From NCBI GenBank assembly GCA_945952045.1, contig CAMFHE010000035.1:1-51592 (forward strand): a DNA stretch of 51,592 bases. Reading direction: 5' to 3'. This stretch comes from an uncultured Rhizobium sp. (GTDB lineage: Bacteria > Pseudomonadota > Alphaproteobacteria > Rhizobiales > Rhizobiaceae). Below are positions 44,575-51,592 of the stretch, one piece after another. Both the position numbers and the translations under genes were made by a program. The notes under the pieces were generated by a model. It saw nothing but the letters and a program-made list of their open reading frames with translations, was not told where the DNA came from and ran no database searches. Each line of letters starts with the position of its first letter. Position 1 is the stretch's first letter.

Positions 44575-45452
44575 CAGCGTTTGCCTCCACGGATTTCGGA
44601 ATAAAGATAGGGGATGATGATCGAGAAGATCATCGCCAGCATGATGATTGCCGAGGAGGCGCCGATACCCATCTGGTTGCGGGTAAAGGTGTAGGAATAC
44701 ATGAAGGTCGCCGGCACTTCGGTTGCCTGTCCCGGACCGCCGCCGGTCAGCGCCACCACGAGGTCATAGGCCTTGATAGCGAGGTGGGCGAGCACGACGA
44801 AGGCGGAGAGGAAGACCGGGCGCATCAGCGGAATAATGATGCGGCGATAAACGGTCATGGTCGAGGCGCCGTCGATCTGGGCGGCCTTGATGATCTCGTT
44901 GTCGACGCCACGCAGGCCGGCGAGGAACATGGCCATGACGAAGCCGGAGGACTGCCAGACGGCGGCGATGACCACGCAATAGATCGCGAATTTGCCGTCC
45001 TTGATCCAGTTGAACGAGAAACTCGTCCAGCCCCAGATATGCATGGTGTTCTCAAGGCCGATGCCCGGATCGAGGAACCATTTCCAGGCGGTGCCGGTGA
45101 CGATGAAGGACAGCGCCATCGGATAGAGGTAGATCGGTCGCAGCAGCCCTTCGGCGCGGATCTTCTGGTCGAGCAGGATCGCCAGGAACAGGCCGAGCAC
45201 CGAGCAGACGATGATGTAGAGCGAGGCGAAGATGGCGAGGTTTGTGATCGCCCTCCACCAGTGCGGCAGCGCCCAGAGCTTGGAATAGTTGCTGAGGCCC
45301 GCGAAATTGTAGGAGGGCAGCATCTTGCTGTCGGTCAGCGACAGATAACCGGTATAGGCGATGAAGCCGTAGACGAAAATCAATATGACGACGAAGCTCG
45401 GTGCCAGCACCAGCTTGGGCAGGACTTCCTGCAATCGGCTGCGACTGCTCAT
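44574..45452 (-). CDS. Sugar ABC transporter permease (MalF/UgpA type)
   Basis: A 292-residue permease with about six TM segments. It has LAPSFVVILIFVYGFIAYTGYLSLTDS at the N-terminus and the EAA loop EIIKAAQIDGASTMTVYRRIIIP. It follows the binding-protein gene after 251 bases that contain two hairpins, and it overlaps the MalG-type permease gene. Confidence 0.95.
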   Translation of the reverse strand: MSSRSRLQEVLPKLVLAPSFVVILIFVYGFIAYTGYLSLTDSKMLPSYNFAGLSNYSKLWALPHWWRAITNLAIFASLYIIVCSVLGLFLAILLDQKIRAEGLLRPIYLYPMALSFIVTGTAWKWFLDPGIGLENTMHIWGWTSFSFNWIKDGKFAIYCVVIAAVWQSSGFVMAMFLAGLRGVDNEIIKAAQIDGASTMTVYRRIIIPLMRPVFLSAFVVLAHLAIKAYDLVVALTGGGPGQATEVPATFMYSYTFTRNQMGIGASSAIIMLAMIFSIIIPYLYSEIRGGKR

Positions 45453-45636
45453 GGTCGATCACCATTCCCCGGCGCACGGCAAACGGATCGGAAGAAGAAA
45501 TCCGGTCCATTGGTGCGCATCTTTTCGAACTAAAATGTCGGGGCAAAACCCGATGAATGCCGGCTGGCAGAGCCGCTCCGGATCCCAAATCCGTCCTCGA
45601 AAACGGATGGGCCAATCCTGGGGCGGGTGGCTTGCA

Positions 45637-45664
45637 ACCTTCTCCCCGAAACCGGGGAGAAGGT
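45637..45664. repeat. Rhizobial intergenic inverted repeat
   Basis: ACCTTCTCCCCG and CGGGGAGAAGGT form a perfect 12-bp stem with an AAAC loop. This CTTCTCCCCG...CGGGGAGAAG element, followed by GGCGG and GAGGGGC, is a common dispersed intergenic palindrome in rhizobial genomes. Here it separates the binding-protein gene from its permeases. Confidence 0.8.
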
Positions 45665-45678
45665 GCCAACTGGCGGTG

Positions 45679-45694
45679 AGGGGCGTATGCCCCT
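45679..45694 (-). terminator. Hairpin just after the sugar-binding-protein gene
   Basis: AGGGGC and GCCCCT form a 6-bp stem around GTAT, 9 bases after the stop of the binding-protein gene on the - strand. No T-run follows. With the larger repeat next to it, it may cause partial termination or protect the 3' end of the binding-protein message. Confidence 0.5.
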
Positions 45695-45703
45695 AGGCAG
45701 TGC

Positions 45704-46945
45704 TTACTTCGCAGCCTCGACGGCGGCGACCAGTTCCTTGACAGCGGCTTCCGATGTCAGTTCGCCGTTGAATTCACGGGTCACGACGTCATAGATCGCG
45801 TTCTTGACGGCAGCCGGGTTGGCATGGCCATGCGCCATGGAGCCCATGAGCGTGTCGTTCTTGTTGGCTTCGGCCAGATCCTTGATCGCCTTCTTGCCGC
45901 AAGCGTCGAAGGCGGTGTCCGGAACGTCGGTACGGGCCGGAACCGAGCCCTTGACGACGTTGAAGGCCGACTGGAAGGTCGGGCTTTCGATGGCGGTCGC
46001 CATGGCGAGCTGGGCCGGTACCTTGTCGGCAGCAACCTTGAACATCGCGAACTGGTCGGAGTTGAAGGTCACCGAGCCTTGCGTGCCGGGGAAGCGCATG
46101 CAGACGAAGTCCTTGCCGGGCTCCTTCTTTGCCTTCAGGAATTCGCCCTTGGCCCAGTCGCCCATAAACTGTACGCCGGCCTTGCCTTCGATGACCATGC
46201 CAGACGCCAGGTTCCAGTCACGACCGGAGAAGTTGTCGTCGACATAGGAGCGCAGCTTGGTCATGCGGTCGAAGGCTTCCTTCATCTTGTCGGAACCCAG
46301 CGTTGCCGAGTCGAGGTCGATGAAGGCCTTCTTGTAGAAATCGTTGCCGAGCGAGAGAACGACGGCGTCGAAGATCGTCGCATCCTGCCAGGGCTGGCCG
46401 CCATGGGCGATCGGGGTGATGCCCTGAGCCTTGAAGTTGTCGAGCAGGGCGACCAGCTCGTCCCAGTTCTGCGGCTCCTTGCCGCCGGCCTTGTCGAGCG
46501 CGGCCTTGTTGATCCACATCCAGTTGGTGGAGTGAACGTTTACGGGCGCGGCAATCCAGTGGCCGTCATACTTGGAAAACTTCTGCAGGGCGCCGGGGAT
46601 AACCTTGTCCCAGCCTTCCTTGCCGGCGATTTCGTCGAGATTACCGAGTGCGCCTTCCTTGGCCCAGTCGAGAATGTCGAAGCCGAGCATCTGCACGGCG
46701 GTCGGCGCGTTGCCGGCGGTAACACGGGCGCGCAGGACGGTCATGGCTTCCGTGCCGCCACCACCAGCGACCGGCATGTCGGTCCAGGTGATGCCCTTGC
46801 TTTCGAGGTCCTTCTTCAGGACGTCGAGCGCGGCAGCTTCGCCGCCGGATGTCCACCAGTGCAGAACTTCTACATTTTCCGCCGCCTGGGCAGCGCCGGC
46901 CAGCATTGCCAGGCTCAAGGCAGTCGTCGTCAGGAACTTGCGCAT
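45704..46945 (-). CDS. Sugar ABC transporter substrate-binding protein (glucose/mannose GtsA-like)
   Basis: A 413-residue periplasmic protein with a Sec signal (cleaved near AQAAE, about 22). The mature start [20 protein letters not shown], then [17 protein letters not shown], and [20 protein letters not shown] resemble the GtsA-type glucose/mannose-binding proteins. The conserved Trp residues suit sugar stacking. GGGAGGA precedes the ATG. It is the first gene of a long - strand operon and diverges from a LacI gene. Glucose or a related sugar is a fair guess, not a proof. Confidence 0.92.
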   Translation of the reverse strand: MRKFLTTTALSLAMLAGAAQAAENVEVLHWWTSGGEAAALDVLKKDLESKGITWTDMPVAGGGGTEAMTVLRARVTAGNAPTAVQMLGFDILDWAKEGALGNLDEIAGKEGWDKVIPGALQKFSKYDGHWIAAPVNVHSTNWMWINKAALDKAGGKEPQNWDELVALLDNFKAQGITPIAHGGQPWQDATIFDAVVLSLGNDFYKKAFIDLDSATLGSDKMKEAFDRMTKLRSYVDDNFSGRDWNLASGMVIEGKAGVQFMGDWAKGEFLKAKKEPGKDFVCMRFPGTQGSVTFNSDQFAMFKVAADKVPAQLAMATAIESPTFQSAFNVVKGSVPARTDVPDTAFDACGKKAIKDLAEANKNDTLMGSMAHGHANPAAVKNAIYDVVTREFNGELTSEAAVKELVAAVEAAK

Positions 46946-47277
46946 TTTATCCTCCCGGTTGCAAGTTTGTCAGTGCGGGCATTCTCCTCCCGCCCACTTC
47001 CCCGAGGCCTCCATTCGTCCGGAGCGCCGGGGTCACGGCATTCAAAACCGATCGCAATTTAAAACGTTATAAATCGCGCCGAGTCAAGTCACGTCTCCAA
47101 TCTGGAACCAATTTCGAACCTTATCCGCAAGCCTTTATTTTCAAAAGGCTTTCGGTTTCAATCCCGATTGCGGGCGTTTTGCATTGCACAATTTAAATCG
47201 TTTGCATTGCATGATTGAACTGAAACGGACTGCGCTGTAATGTGCGGCGCAAACCCGAGTGAGAGATACTGGAAACC
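46946..47277. promoter_or_regulatory. Divergent regulatory region, sugar ABC operon / lacI
   Basis: These 332 bases hold no gene. CAATTTAAAACGTT (47055-47068) and CAATTTAAATCGTT (47189-47202) match at 13 of 14 bases, 134 bp apart, and each has the CG-centred look of a LacI operator. TTTGCATTGCA occurs at 47178-47188 and 47201-47211. These are candidate sites for the adjacent LacI protein. Confidence 0.65.
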
Positions 47278-48330
47278 GTGCCCAATCCCTCGAAAACCTC
47301 TTCTTCCGGCGGTAGTGGAACGCGAAGCGGCAAGCCGACCTTGCGCACCATCGCCGAGTTGACCGGCCTTGCCGTGACCACGGTATCGCGGGCGCTGTCC
47401 AATGCGCCGCAGATTTCCATCGAAACGCGCAAGCGCGTGCACGAGGTCGCCGCCGAAATCGGCTATTCGCCTGATCGGGCCGCGCAACGACTCAAGACTG
47501 GCCGCACGAATGTGATCGCCGTCCTCTTGGAGCCGCATGAGGAAATCCTCGGCTACGGCACGTCCTTGCTGGCTGGCCTTGGCCGGGCGATGCAAGGAAC
47601 GGCCTATCATCTGATCGTGATGCCCAACTTCCTGAACTCCAGCAATATCGCCGCCGTCAACTACATCATGCGCAATGGTACGGCCGATGGGTTGATCATG
47701 TCGCGCACCGAACCTCTCGATCCGCGCGTCAAACTGCTGCTGGAGAACGATTTTCCCTTCGTCACCCATGGGCGAACGGAACTTTCGACCGCCCATCCCT
47801 TTGTCGATTACGATAATTTCACCTTCACCTACGCCGCGACCAAGCGACTGCTTGCCAAGGGACGGCGCAAGCCGGCGCTGATCAGCGGTCCATCGCGCTT
47901 CACTTTCGGCAGCCATATATTGCATGGCTTCATGACGGCGGTGCGCGAGGCGGGCTGCGAATTCGAGATCATTTCCGAGATCGACCTCGATCACCCGGCC
48001 GGCAAGATTCGCGACCGGATCGCAAGGCGCAACCGCGAGGCCGATCCGCCGGACGCCTATGTCTGCGGCGGCGAAGTTTGCGCGCTCGCCACGATCACCG
48101 GCATGAGCGATTGCGGGCTGACGCTGGGCCGAGAATACGACATCGTCGCCAAGCAGACCTCGCAACTTCTCTCCGCCATCCAGCCGAGTGTTGAAAGCAT
48201 CTATGAGGATCTGACCGCCACCGGCGAAGCCATGGGCCGGATCCTGCTGAAGCGCATCGGCGGCGAGACCCGCATGGCCGATCTGCAAGTCCTGCTGCGT
48301 CCCGAGGAGCCGTTCACCGCCGGGAGATAG
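47278..48330 (+). CDS. LacI family transcriptional regulator
   Basis: A 350-residue repressor with an N-terminal HTH after a Ser/Gly-rich lead (TLRTIAELTGLAVTTVSRAL, residues 21-40) and an effector domain (RTNVIAVLLEPHEEILGYG, PALISGPSRFTFGSHILHGF). It starts at GTG. It diverges from the sugar-binding-protein gene and is likely its local regulator, much like AglR-type proteins. It converges on the aldehyde dehydrogenase gene, 71 bases away. Confidence 0.93.
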   Translation: MPNPSKTSSSGGSGTRSGKPTLRTIAELTGLAVTTVSRALSNAPQISIETRKRVHEVAAEIGYSPDRAAQRLKTGRTNVIAVLLEPHEEILGYGTSLLAGLGRAMQGTAYHLIVMPNFLNSSNIAAVNYIMRNGTADGLIMSRTEPLDPRVKLLLENDFPFVTHGRTELSTAHPFVDYDNFTFTYAATKRLLAKGRRKPALISGPSRFTFGSHILHGFMTAVREAGCEFEIISEIDLDHPAGKIRDRIARRNREADPPDAYVCGGEVCALATITGMSDCGLTLGREYDIVAKQTSQLLSAIQPSVESIYEDLTATGEAMGRILLKRIGGETRMADLQVLLRPEEPFTAGR

Positions 48331-48401
48331 GATGGCGGTCATTTCCGTATGAGATGTCATGGCCGCCTCCTTTCTTGCAAGCGGTTAGAGAGGATTGGGG
48401 A

Positions 48402-49910
48402 TCAGCGTGGCATCCACCAGCCGGTGCGTGCGCCGATATGCATGTTGAGCGTCTTGGTCTCGGTGTAGTCTTCCACCGCATGGCGGCCGAGTTCGCGGCC
48501 GAGGCCGCTCTGCTTGTAGCCGCCGAAGGGTAGCTCCGACGCGCCGTCCATAAACGTGTTCATCCAGACCGTGCCGGCGCGCACCTTGCGGCCGATGGTG
48601 AGGCAGGTATCGAAATCCTTGCTCCAGACGCCGGCCGACAGGCCGTAATCGACGGAATTGGCAATCGAGATCGCCTCATCCCGCGTGTCGAATTCCAGCA
48701 CCGACAGAACCGGGCCGAAAACCTCCTCGCGGGCGACGGCCATGTCCGGCTTGACGCCGGAAAGGATGGTCGGGGCCATGAACTGGCCGAGGCCGAGATC
48801 GAGCTTACCGCCACCATGGGAGATATTGGCGCCGCTATCGATTGCGCCATCGACATAACCGGCGATCTTGTCGAGATGCTGCGGCGTGATGATCGCGCCG
48901 ACTTGCGTCGTGGGGTCGAGAGGATCGCCGACCTTGACCTTCTTCGACAGTTCGCCAATGCGCGCAATCACATCGACGGCGATGCTCTTGTGCAGGATAA
49001 GGCGCGAACCTGCATTGCAGCATTCGCCGGCATTGAAATAGGCGCCGAACACGGCGGCATCGATAAAGGCGTCGAGATCGCAATCGGGGAAGACGATCTG
49101 CGGGTTCTTGCCGCCGAGTTCCAGCGACACCTTTTTCAGCGTGCCCGCCGCATTGGCCATGGTCAGCTTGCCGACGCCGGTGGAGCCGGTGAAGGACACC
49201 ATGTCGATATCCGGGTGGCTGGTCAGCGTCGGGCCGACTTCGCCGCCAGTGCCGACGATGATGTTGACCACGCCTTCCGGCACGCCTGCTTCCAGCAGGA
49301 TTTCGCCGAGCACCAGCGTCGAGCCGGAGGTGAGTTCCGACGGCTTGACGACCGCGGTGCAGCCGGCGGCGAGCGCGAAGGGCAGCTTCTGGCCAACGAT
49401 GAGGAATGGGAAGTTCCAGGGCGTGATGATCGAGACGACACCGATCGCTTCGCGTAGTACGACGCCGAGCGTGCCGTCGCCAAGCGTGTTGTAGCTTTCG
49501 CCATGCAGATCGCGAGCAAGGGCCGCCGCATAACGCCAGATATCGACAGCGCCGCCGACTTCAGCGCGAACCTGGCTGATTGGCTTGCCGGCCTCGATGG
49601 CATCGAGGAAGGCGATTTCTTCCGAACGCGCGGCGATCAGGTCTGCGGCTTTCAGCAGGATACGCGAGCGTTCCGAGGCGGTCATGCTCGGCCAGGGGCC
49701 GGTATCGAAGGCGGCGCGGGCGGCCGCGATGGCGCGCTCGGCATCCGCCTTGGTCGCGGCCTGATAGCGGCTGACGGTGACGCCATGGCTCGGCGCGACG
49801 CGTTCGATCGTGCGGCCTTCGACGCCCTTGCCCCAGCCCGAGCCGATCAGCATCGAGAATTCGCGAAGCTTCAGGTCTGCGCCGAGCTGCGGCCGGATTT
49901 CAATCGTCAT
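48402..49910 (-). CDS. Aldehyde dehydrogenase family protein
   Basis: A 502-residue NAD(P)-dependent enzyme that oxidises an aldehyde to an acid. It has TPWNFPFL near 163, VSFTGSTGVGK, the general base E264 in LELGGK and the catalytic region NAGECCNAGSRL with C298 as nucleophile; a second Cys (C297) precedes it. AAGGGAG is 7 bases before the ATG at 49910, which overlaps the TAA of the enoyl-CoA hydratase gene. It is the last gene of this operon. The substrate aldehyde is not known. Confidence 0.93.
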   Translation of the reverse strand: MTIEIRPQLGADLKLREFSMLIGSGWGKGVEGRTIERVAPSHGVTVSRYQAATKADAERAIAAARAAFDTGPWPSMTASERSRILLKAADLIAARSEEIAFLDAIEAGKPISQVRAEVGGAVDIWRYAAALARDLHGESYNTLGDGTLGVVLREAIGVVSIITPWNFPFLIVGQKLPFALAAGCTAVVKPSELTSGSTLVLGEILLEAGVPEGVVNIIVGTGGEVGPTLTSHPDIDMVSFTGSTGVGKLTMANAAGTLKKVSLELGGKNPQIVFPDCDLDAFIDAAVFGAYFNAGECCNAGSRLILHKSIAVDVIARIGELSKKVKVGDPLDPTTQVGAIITPQHLDKIAGYVDGAIDSGANISHGGGKLDLGLGQFMAPTILSGVKPDMAVAREEVFGPVLSVLEFDTRDEAISIANSVDYGLSAGVWSKDFDTCLTIGRKVRAGTVWMNTFMDGASELPFGGYKQSGLGRELGRHAVEDYTETKTLNMHIGARTGWWMPR

Positions 49911-50689
49911 TACCATTCTCCCTTGAACTGCGCGGCGCGTTTTTCCGTGAAGGCGGCGACCCCTTCCTTCAGGTCGCCGGTCTTGGCGACGAGGATGGAG
50001 CCCAATGCTTCAACAGCAGCGCCATTGTCTTCGCCATTGGCCACGGCGAGCATGAGTTTCGAAATTTCCAGTGCCGCCGGACCACGGTTGGCGATGCGCG
50101 CGGCGTATTCCTTGGCGGCGGCAACCGCTGTGCCGGTCTCGACCACATGATCGACCAGCCCATGTCCCAGCGCCTCCTGCGCGGAAAACATTTCGCCGCC
50201 CAGCACCATGCGGCGCACGATCTGCGCCCCGAAACGTTTCACCAACCGCTGCGTGCCGGACCAGCCGGGCACCATGCCGAGCGACGTCTCCGGCAGGCCG
50301 ATCCTGATCTGGCTTTCGGCGATACGGATATCGGCGGCACCTGCCAGTTCAAGCCCACCGCCCAGCGCATGGCCGTTCAGCGCCGCGATCAGCGGCATCC
50401 GCAAGGTCGCCAACCGGTCGAAGACGCGGTGGCCGAATCGCACCCATTGATGGCCGAACTCGTTGGCGCTCATCGCGCCCCAGGCCTTGATATCGCCGCC
50501 CGCCGAAAAGCCCTTGCCTTCACCGGTCAGGATCGCCACGCGCACATTCGCTTCGGCTTCCACCGTGTCGCAGGCGCAGGAGAGGGATTTCAGCATGTCG
50601 AGGTCGAAAGCATTCAGCTTTTCCGGCCGCGATACGGTCAGGACCGCGATAGGGCCGTCGAATTCGACGCGGACGCCTTTCTCAGCCAT
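49910..50689 (-). CDS. Enoyl-CoA hydratase/isomerase family protein
   Basis: A 259-residue crotonase with the oxyanion-hole loops FSAGGDIKAWG near 61 and ALGGGLELAGAAD near 108. Both glutamates of true hydratases are kept: E114 (GGLELA) and E134 (GLPETSLG). It can thus be expected to hydrate an enoyl-CoA. The ATG overlaps the end of the CoA-transferase gene by 8 bases, and its stop overlaps the aldehyde dehydrogenase start. Confidence 0.93.
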   Translation of the reverse strand: MAEKGVRVEFDGPIAVLTVSRPEKLNAFDLDMLKSLSCACDTVEAEANVRVAILTGEGKGFSAGGDIKAWGAMSANEFGHQWVRFGHRVFDRLATLRMPLIAALNGHALGGGLELAGAADIRIAESQIRIGLPETSLGMVPGWSGTQRLVKRFGAQIVRRMVLGGEMFSAQEALGHGLVDHVVETGTAVAAAKEYAARIANRGPAALEISKLMLAVANGEDNGAAVEALGSILVAKTGDLKEGVAAFTEKRAAQFKGEW

Positions 50690-51592
50690 GGTTCGCTCCC
50701 GTCAGGCTGCGCACCGGCTTTTGCGGCAGCGACAGGTTCAGCGGCGCTTCGCCAAACAATGCTCCATCCATCACCTTCAGATCTGGCGAAACGATCAGCG
50801 GGAATTCGCTTTGGTCGAGGATATGCGCTTGCAGATCGACGCCCGGCGCAATTTCGGTCAGCACGATGCCTTCAGGCGTCAGCTTCATCACGCAGCGTTC
50901 GGTGACATAGGTGATGTCCTGCCCCTGTTCGACCGCGCGGCGGCCGGAGAAGGTGACGTGCTCGACCTCATTGACCAGCTTCTTGAGCTTGCCTTCCTTC
51001 TCGATCACCAGCTTGCCGCCCTCGATGCCTAGCTTGGCGCCGGCATTGAACATGCCGGAGAAGACGATCTTTTTCGCCCGCCCGGTGATATCGACGAAGC
51101 CGCCGCAGCCTGCCGTCACATGCGGCCGGAAGGAAAGCTTGGAGACGTTCACCGAGCCGTCGTGGCCGATTTCGAGGAAGGAGAGCAGCGAGGCATCGAA
51201 CCCCGCGCCCTGAAAATAGGTGAACTGATAGGGCGAGGGCATGTAGGCATCGGCATTCGAGGCGCAGCCGAAGGCGAAATCGAGCAACGGCACACCGCCG
51301 ACGGCGCCCTGTTCGATGACCCAGGTCACGGCCCCGTGCAGCCCTTCTTCCAGCAGGATGCGCGGCACGTTCGCGGAAATGCCGAAGCCGAGATTGACGC
51401 AGCTTCCTGCCTGCAATTCCTGTGCGACGCGACGGGCGATGACCTTCTGGATGTTGAATTCCGGCACGCGGAAGCTATCGAGCGGCCGGAAAATCTCGCC
51501 TGAGATCGCCGGATCATAGAGCGTCTGTGTCGTCTGTTTCTGCTCGGGATCGACGACGATGTAATCGACCAGCATACCGGGCACACGGACAT
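50682..51592 (-). CDS. Acyl-CoA:acetate / propionate CoA-transferase family (C-terminal part)
   Basis: At least 303 codons of a family I CoA-transferase of the YdiF/Pct type; the N-terminal half lies beyond the right edge. The likely catalytic Glu is in VIEQGAVGGVPL, with VNLGFGISANVPRIL and FVDITGRAKKIVFSG as other landmarks. It would activate a carboxylic acid to its CoA ester using acetyl-CoA or similar, feeding the enoyl-CoA hydratase. A full-length member is about 520-650 residues. Confidence 0.88.
   Translation of the reverse strand, partial: VRVPGMLVDYIVVDPEQKQTTQTLYDPAISGEIFRPLDSFRVPEFNIQKVIARRVAQELQAGSCVNLGFGISANVPRILLEEGLHGAVTWVIEQGAVGGVPLLDFAFGCASNADAYMPSPYQFTYFQGAGFDASLLSFLEIGHDGSVNVSKLSFRPHVTAGCGGFVDITGRAKKIVFSGMFNAGAKLGIEGGKLVIEKEGKLKKLVNEVEHVTFSGRRAVEQGQDITYVTERCVMKLTPEGIVLTEIAPGVDLQAHILDQSEFPLIVSPDLKVMDGALFGEAPLNLSLPQKPVRSLTGANHG

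Noticed and set aside
45824..47062. 412-codon open frame on the + strand
   Set aside because: It is antisense to the sugar-binding-protein gene and runs into the regulatory gap.
1..51592. CRISPR arrays, tRNA, rRNA, IS elements and prophage genes
   Set aside because: No regular spacer repeats, no cloverleaf or rRNA-like tract and no transposase or phage protein was seen on reading both strands.

Overview
The window reads as a contig from an alphaproteobacterium of the Rhizobiaceae (Rhizobium/Agrobacterium group). The grounds are high GC coding sequence with typical rhizobial codon use, the divergent gstI-glnII pair, the hutF/hutG route of histidine breakdown, DUF1045-phnM-phnN, and a rhizobial-type intergenic inverted repeat. 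No rRNA, tRNA, IS element, phage gene or CRISPR array was seen. Both ends cut genes. The first 48 bases are not genomic: they match an Illumina Nextera i7 adapter with its index, so the left edge is an assembly artefact.

Layout. 49-6831 (- strand): DUF1045 phosphoesterase, phnM and phnN, followed by a Tat-exported peptide-type binding protein and its ABC permeases and ATPases, the last one cut by the adapter. 7036-8174: two small unknown proteins and hutD. 8264-13076: a LacI-regulated carbohydrate cluster (class I aldolase, Gfo/Idh dehydrogenase, D-lyxose isomerase-type cupin, PfkB kinase) behind a promoter bracketed by two identical 19-bp operators, with its LacI gene converging on it. 13131-15563: a LysR regulator divergent from hglS (2-oxoadipate to 2-hydroxyglutarate). 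15952-17879: a small protein, then gstI divergent from glnII with a sigma-54 promoter. 17953-24277: an envelope and cyclic-nucleotide module made of a FecR-TPR-beta-barrel fusion, a CHASE2 adenylate cyclase and a divergent three-TM protein of the Pycsar-effector type. 24368-30098: sulfur acquisition (an SfnG-like flavin monooxygenase, sbp-cysTWA, and an Rrf2 regulator with four cysteines). 30222-32502: selO, HU and slyX. 32567-38525: hutUGI divergent from hutF-hutC, without hutH. 38538-48330: a glucose-type sugar ABC transporter with two GMC oxidoreductases, an SDR and a divergent LacI regulator. 48402-51592: CoA-transferase, enoyl-CoA hydratase and aldehyde dehydrogenase, continuing off the right edge.

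Most of the window is accessory catabolism and nutrient uptake in tightly packed operons, with many ATGA, GTGA or TGATG overlaps that point to coupled translation. The parts that look least explained are the cyclase/FecR-barrel/Pycsar-effector-like neighbourhood and the transporterless isomerase-kinase-aldolase-dehydrogenase cluster with its paired operators. The first could be a cyclic-nucleotide signalling or defence-like unit; the second could be a ketose-1-phosphate catabolic route. Both assignments are inference from families and layout.
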